Shown here: piece after piece, positions 58,860-64,000 of the stretch
How positions within the stretch are numbered: the first letter of the stretch is position 1
How the letters are laid out: every line of letters starts with the position of its first letter
Assembly (NCBI GenBank): GCA_014621425.1
Contig: JAANBB010000006.1
Span: 124,001-188,000 of the forward strand
Direction: 5' to 3'
Origin: Cylindrodendrum hubeiense
Lineage: Eukaryota; Ascomycota; Sordariomycetes; Hypocreales; Nectriaceae
Length of the DNA: 64,000 nt
The notes under the pieces: generated by a model
The model's input: only the letters and a program-made list of their open reading frames with translations
Database searches by the model: none
What the model was told of the DNA's origin: nothing
Made by a program: the position numbers and the translations under genes

Positions 58860-59645
58860 AGTGGAAGAGGAAGATTAGCTTTTGTGAGAGAAACCAAAAA
58901 GTATCGAACTGCAGTGCTCTTGACTTGTTGAGATCGCCGAAGTATGCGCTCTACTGCCGCTAAGGAGTCTACCGAGCTTGTATTTTGCGGGGAGATTGTC
59001 TGAAAGATGGGTGGTGTATTCAGAGAGAATGAGGGCTACTAAGATACGAAAGCGTCGCTTAATATAGAAGTTTATCTTATCCCGTCGCAATGAAACTGTC
59101 CTGCTCAGGGTTGCTATTTGCCACAGTCAAGGACTTTCCGAGGAGCCCCGTCGGAAGTCTTGGCAAGATAAATGCCGTCGTAGCTGTTCCGTGAGAGCTA
59201 AATCTCCATGCGCAAATAGCATGACTCAGACAAGCGACGTGGACCCACATCGATGAAAACCGATAAGATATCCCGTCGTATTCTCAAACTCCGTCGTATC
59301 GTCTAGTCTCTCACAGCGCCGCTAGCGTAGAATATGCCCCTGTGGCTATCTTCGGGGTAGATAGCATCTTCCCCATCGCGGGGTACATGATGAGTTGGGA
59401 TGCGACGGTAACAGATACGCGGATGATCCGACGGTAATGGTTGGGTGCATAATCCGACGGACGAATACACGGGTGCATTCAAGCCATCTACAAAAGCTTG
59501 GCCAGGGGGCCTTAGTAATGGCCTCTTCTGACTGGCAGAAAGAGAACTGTGGCCGTTTCTTTAAACCTGCGGCGAAGCACCGCAACAGAACTTTTGAACC
59601 AGAATCCATTTCGAATCTTCTCTTTTCATCAATCAAGCTACCAAA
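58860..59645. other. intergenic between divergent genes, nothing recognised
   Basis: About 0.79 kb between the PhyH-like start (minus) and the sugar-transporter start (plus), so a shared promoter region. ACGGTAA with nearby CGGA/TCCG steps occurs around 59400-59460, but no clean palindrome was found. Confidence 0.45.
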
Positions 59646-61407
59646 ATGCTTGGACCTAGCAACGCGGTGAAGAGACAGCGGCGCCAGCCACCTTCAGATG
59701 TCATTACCAAACGAGACGACGACACACCATGGTACCAGGATGAAGGCGTGAGGAAGCTCATGTTTCCCCTCGTCGTGATTTACCTCACGCAGGTGTGCAC
59801 TGGGTTCGATGCCACTCTTACCGCCAATCTTCAGAGTTTCAAAGAATGGAAGAAAGGTACGTCAACTAAGGAAATGCATAATTGGACATGACTAACCGGC
59901 CGCAGAGATGGGTACCCCTACCTCTTCGCAACTTGGTCTCATCACTGCAATTTACTTCATTGGATGTCTGTGTGGGAGTATTCCTGCTCAGTTGATAACT
60001 GACAAGTTGTATGTCCACCTGTTTGACCCGCAGTTGTACTCTGCGGCCGGCTAACAATCCATGAAGTGGTCGAAAACGAGGCTTGATAGTGGGCCAGATT
60101 CTCACTATTGCTGGTGCTGCCTTCCAGGCCGGATCGCACGGTCGAGGCCAATATATGGGCTCTCGTTTTATCCTTGGCTTCGGAATCGCCTTCGTAACGT
60201 GCGCCGGCCCAGCTCTGCTCTCCGAGCTCGCCCACCCCCGCTTCCGTGGCACCCTCGTCTCGTTCTTCAACCCCTTCTGGTATTTGGGCTCAATCATGGT
60301 CGCCTGGACCTGTTTTGGCACAAGCCACATGTCACCAACTGAGACATGGAACTGGCGAATCCCCTCTCTTCTCCAGGCCTTCTTCCCGCTGGTTGTTCTC
60401 TCTTTAGTCTACTGGGTTCCAGAGTCTCCCAGATGGCTCCTATCAAAGGGCCGCAAGGAAGAGGCTGTTGCAATTATCGCCAAATATCACGGTAACGGAA
60501 ATGCTACCGACCACCTGGTTACTGCGCAGGTGGAAGAGATCGAAAATGCAGTGGAGAGGGCCCACGAGGGTATTACGTGGCGAGCCCTGTTCTCCAACAA
60601 GACCAACTTACACAGACTGTTCATTGTCATTTCTATGACCCTCATGACGCTGTGGTGTGGGCAAAATATCATCACCTACTACTTTAGCAGCATCCTCAAT
60701 AGCGTTGGTATAACGGAGACGACATCTCAGTAAGTTCATCTTGTCATGCTACAATAGCACCCCTTTGATGGGTTTCCCCCACTAGTTACCACGAAGAACA
60801 TTACTGATTGTAACTTTTCATCTATAGGACCGGAATCAATGGCGGCTTGAACATTGTCAACTTCATTTCCTCGCTTGTCGGCGCCGTGTTGGCAGACCGC
60901 CTCGGTCGCCGCAAGCTGTGGATGACATCATACATTGGAATGATCACTATATTCGTCCCTTTCATTGCTCTTTCCGCCGTTTATGCGCAGACCTCCAGGT
61001 CCAATGAAGGGTACGGTGTTATTGTCTGCCTCTTTCTCTTTGACATCATGTATAACATCGCCTGCAACCCGCTTTTATACTCATACACTACTGAGATCAT
61101 GCCATTCTACATGCGATCTCGTGGTCTAGCCGTCAAGAACTTTGTGGGACAGATTGCACTGATAATGAACATGTATATCAACCCTATTGCATTAGCAGAG
61201 ATCGGGTACCACTATTATATCTTCTTCCTGGGGCTCAACTGTTTATGGCTATTTATCATTTGGAGGTACTTTATTGAGACGAAGGGTTACACGCTAGAAG
61301 AGATTCAGATGGTCTTTGAGAACGAAGATGACTATGGACCTGCAGTTTTAGATGCGATTAAGGTCAGCATGGAGAAGGAGAAAGAGGAGTTTAGTAAGAA
61401 GGTTTAA
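59646..61407 (+). CDS. MFS sugar transporter, lactose-permease-like
   Basis: Four exons (59646-59856, 59906-60008, 60067-60729, 60828-61407) join in phase to 518 aa with 12 helices. Sugar-porter signatures are ITDKFGRKRGLIVGQ (loop 2-3), GSRFILGFGIAFVTCAGPALLSE, WVPESPRWLLSKGRKEEA, ADRLGRRKLWM (loop 8-9) and YFIETKGYTLEEIQMVFE (C-terminal PETKG-like). The usual helix 7 QQxxG region is replaced by WCGQNIITYYFS, a form common in fungal lactose/hexose-type carriers. It is a proton symporter at the plasma membrane, with substrate unknown. It sits divergent to the PhyH-like dioxygenase and upstream of another carrier on the same strand. Confidence 0.92.
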
Positions 61408-61878
61408 TAGAAATATTATATTTTTATGCTCTTGCATTGCATTAACTTGAGTCTGCTTGTCAATGACACCCGATCAGCGGTTTGCTTTCCATTCGATCAA
61501 GAATTTGCCGATCCGACAAAACGAGCTGCGCCGATCCATTCGGCGTTGCCACTTTCCACTTTGGAACTAAGGCAGAGGACGATAAGAAACCCTATCTATA
61601 GGCCTGTCTAGTACTTTGGAAAAAGTTCCACCAATATTAGCCGCTATTTTTGGGAACCGAATGGATACCGATTTGCTCCGTCATGAGTCAGCCAAGGCAC
61701 CCTAGGTTTGCACCTTCAACCCCGCTTGGCCTCGAGTAGCGCATGATTCTTCTGTTTGCCCAGTTTTTTCTTGGTAGCACCTTTGGAAGAGAAGTTTCCA
61801 CATATTCTATAAATTCAGTGCTTGGGTTAGGGAAGACCACGTCCTCTTCCTAGCCATCAGTTAATACCCCAGTCGAAC
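61408..61878. other. intergenic, nothing recognised
   Basis: About 0.47 kb between two carrier genes on the same strand. No element is seen. Confidence 0.45.
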
Positions 61879-63355
61879 ATGGGAACCGAGGTTCCTGACA
61901 GCCGCGCTGAGGGTGCCCTTCCAGCGCATCCAGCTCTAACCGCGCAGGGCAAGTCCTCCTCCCTTCATCTACATCAAGCATCCTAACAAGTGACTTGAAA
62001 TGTAGCAGACACCCTAGAAGATGATGATATCGACTATCCAGAAGGCGGTTTCGAGGCATGGATGGTTGTGGTCGGTGCCTGGTGTGCAATGATTCCACCG
62101 ATGGGTCTCATTAATACCTTGGCTGTCCTTCAAGCTTGGGTGTCAGAAAACGAGCTACCAGAAATAAATGAGAGCAAGACGGGATGGATCTTCAGCTGTT
62201 ACGCGTTCTTCATCACTGCTTGTGGCGCACAAGTCGGTTAGTACTACTCAAACAAAAAGCTCCCTTGGTGATGGTATCACTCTAATGATTCGATCTCGCA
62301 GGTCCTATTTTTGACGCACACAATATCAGGGTGCTATTATTGCCCGGTTCTATCGGGGTTGTCGCATCCATGATCTTCCTAAGCCTGTCGCGAGGTATGA
62401 TGGCGCGGTTTTCTTTCGATAACACAGTAAATGCTAATGAATGCCGCCAGAATTTTACCAGTTCCTTCTCTCCTTTGGTGTCTTGGGCGGTATTTCTGCG
62501 TCCCTCATCTTTAATCCGAGTTTATCAGTCATCGGTCACTGGTTTTGTAAGCGCCGGGCTTTCGCAACTGGCCTGGCATGCACTGCAGGAGGACTCGGTG
62601 GAGTTGCCTTTTCTCTCATCATCTTATATCTTGCGCCTCGCATCGGCTTCCCCTGGGCGATTCGTGTCATTGCTTTCATCTCTGCTGGCCTCTTAGCCGT
62701 CGCCAACATCCTTCTACGAAAGCGGATACCTGATAATAAGAAAGCTAGGGTATCTATCAACTTCGGGCTCCTTCGGAATACCAAGTTTGCAGTAACGGTC
62801 TTGGCCATTTTCTTCGTCGAGTTTGCCGTCTTCATCCCTTACTCGTATATATCCTCATACGCTCTTTATCACGGCTTTAGCTCAGAAAAGGCATACCTGC
62901 TCAATGTGCTTCTGAACGCAGGCGCCATACCCGGCCGTATTTTGCCTGGTTACATTGCAGACCGCTTTGGTGCGTTTAACACAATGTGCGCTACCACATT
63001 GACATGCGCAGCCTTTATCTTGGGCCTGTGGTCAATCGCAGGCGGCGATGAAGCGAAAACGATGTCATTTTCTGTACTCTTCGGCTTCTGGTCTGGGGCA
63101 GCTATCAGTCTCTCGCCAGTCTGTGTGTCACGCGTATGCAGGATTGAAGACTACGGGAAATCTAACGGTATGGCATACTTTATTGCCAGCTTTGGTGCTC
63201 TGATTGGGATTCCCATCGCCGGGGCGTTGTTGGATTCAACCAGTAACCCCTACCAATCGCTCATCATGTTTGCGGGAGGATTCTACGTGGCAGCATTTAT
63301 TGCATTTTGTGTTGCTCGGGGTATCGCTGGCGGGTGGAAACTGGTACCATTTTAG
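61879..63355 (+). CDS. MFS monocarboxylate-transporter-like permease
   Basis: Four exons (61879-61948, 62006-62236, 62302-62394, 62451-63355) join in phase to 432 aa. The hallmark DYPEGGFEAWMVVVGAWCAM at the start of helix 1, then GVLGGISASLIFNPSLSVIGHWF and RRAFATGLACTAGGLGG, place it with fungal MCH/MCT-like carriers. The loop 8-9 motif is GYIADRFGAFNTM. The first intron requires a GC-AG boundary (GCAAGT donor at 61949), since a GT donor there would lose the frame. Such proteins move monocarboxylates or small aromatic/secondary metabolites; many sit in metabolite clusters. The substrate is unknown. Confidence 0.88.
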
Positions 63356-63753
63356 ATCAAGATACGGCATATCGTGCGAACAGTCCGACACAGTATCTTC
63401 GTGCGGGTCTGTCCACAATGCCGCTGACATACGCCAACCAAGAAATGGGCAGTCAGAATGCTCGTCACATGTTATCATATTTTAGGTAGCGTATTCGTCA
63501 AATACTGAGGCAAAATAAACAGCAGTCAAGGGCTGCGTGGAAGCTGGGCATGAGCCCCTAAAAGTAACAAAGTAATATCTAGGTCAGAGGGCAAAAGTTT
63601 GATAAAGCATAATGTGATGCCTAGTAAAGAACGAAACCGGCTTTGCCTTAAATATCCCTGTTGACTCGCATAGCTCACGTCTCAATCCCTGAAACCCCCA
63701 AATCTATCCGACACAGTAGGTGAATTAATCGGCAAGTCAGGACCATTGCTCCA
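63356..63753. other. intergenic with a repeated segment
   Basis: About 0.4 kb between convergent genes. It contains 63637-63719, similar to the promoter segment at 55812-55892. Confidence 0.5.
63637..63719. repeat. about 80-bp segment shared with 55812-55892
   Basis: Shares CCGGC, GCCTTAAATATCCCT, AGCTCACGT and CCGACACAGTA in the same order and spacing class, but lies between two gene 3' ends rather than in a promoter. Confidence 0.6.
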
Positions 63754-64000
63754 CTACAGCTCTACCGGAAAGCGAGTTCTCAACGTCTCGCCGTAGCGGT
63801 AAAACAACCACGGCACCGGCGTAAAAGCTAAGCAGATGAACCCCAACACGCTATTTCCCCAACCCAGCCCCAACTTCTCATACAACGGTGACGCAGCAAG
63901 ACTGAGAAATGCACCAAACGGAGACCGGATAAGCAAGTTCGCCGCAAGGGCCGAAGCGGCCGCTTCCGCTCCGAAAGCATCGACCAGGTAGATCTGTCCA
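63754..64000 (-). CDS. MFS transporter, C-terminal part
   Basis: The minus-strand frame enters from beyond the window and stops at 63754. The visible 81 residues contain IYLVDAFGAEAAASALAAN, a helix with SPFGAFLSLAASPLYEKLGL, and the last helix GWGNSVLGFICLAFTPVPWL with FYRYGETLR at the end. This is the ending of fungal DHA1-type multidrug/polyamine carriers. The 5' part and substrate are unknown. Confidence 0.85.
   Translation of the reverse strand, partial: GQIYLVDAFGAEAAASALAANLLIRSPFGAFLSLAASPLYEKLGLGWGNSVLGFICLAFTPVPWLFYRYGETLRTRFPVEL

Overview
The window is nuclear DNA of a filamentous ascomycete. Genes are split by short GT-AG introns (about 45-90 nt) and there are no bacterial operons or ribosome-binding sites. 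Two Zn2Cys6 regulators, a fungal-type CorA, a DUF7923-like CCCH protein, several fungal MFS families and a repeat copy with C-to-T/G-to-A decay typical of repeat-induced point mutation (RIP) all fit. A Sordariomycete, perhaps Hypocreales, is my inference from gene style only.

Layout. 1-1361: 3' end of an ABCB multidrug-type transporter. 2.4-3.9 kb: coiled-coil/CCCH zinc-finger protein. 5.5-6.4 kb: orphan protein ending in a lysine run. 7.4-9.7 kb: divergent protein kinase. 10.4-10.9 kb: possible small secreted protein. 12.2-14.1 kb: CorA-like magnesium transporter. 16.0-18.2 kb: DHA1-type MFS transporter. 18.2-20.1 kb: gene-poor stretch holding RIP-like copies of the CorA 3' end and of the sequence upstream of the 24-kb dioxygenase gene. 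20.1-22.5 kb: very intron-rich anion:cation-symporter MFS gene with a 17-nt microexon. 24.0-25.3 kb: TauD-like dioxygenase. 26.5-28.1 kb: Na+/H+ antiporter, tail to tail with an AlaX-type tRNA-editing protein (28.2-29.0). 30.1-32.5 kb: 800-residue membrane protein of unknown role.

32.7-41.1 kb looks like a sugar-use island: a Zn2Cys6 regulator, a BAHD/TRI101-like acyltransferase, then an alpha-glucoside-type permease and a GH13 maltase transcribed divergently. The promoter they share holds four near-perfect GCGGAG/CTCCGC palindromes. 41.9 kb: AttM/AiiA-like lactonase. 42.9-44.0 kb: F-box-like gene, probably broken. 45.4 kb: bicovalent-type FAD oxidase. 47.4-49.5 kb: PIF1-like helicase pseudogene. 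50.1-50.7 kb: AT-rich block. 51.7-52.6 kb: methyltransferase. 53.5-55.1 kb: multi-pass membrane protein.

56.0-64.0 kb: a second group with a regulator carrying two Zn2Cys6 clusters, a PhyH-type 2-oxoglutarate dioxygenase, a sugar-type MFS, a monocarboxylate-type MFS and the end of another MFS gene. No polyketide synthase, peptide synthetase or terpene cyclase is present, so any metabolite cluster here would lack a recognisable backbone enzyme. I found no convincing wholly new system. The best leads are the palindrome array, the RIP-like chimeric duplication, the double-zinc-cluster regulator with its neighbours, and the microexon/GC-AG gene structures. Splice sites were assigned by eye from reading frame and family similarity and have no transcript support.
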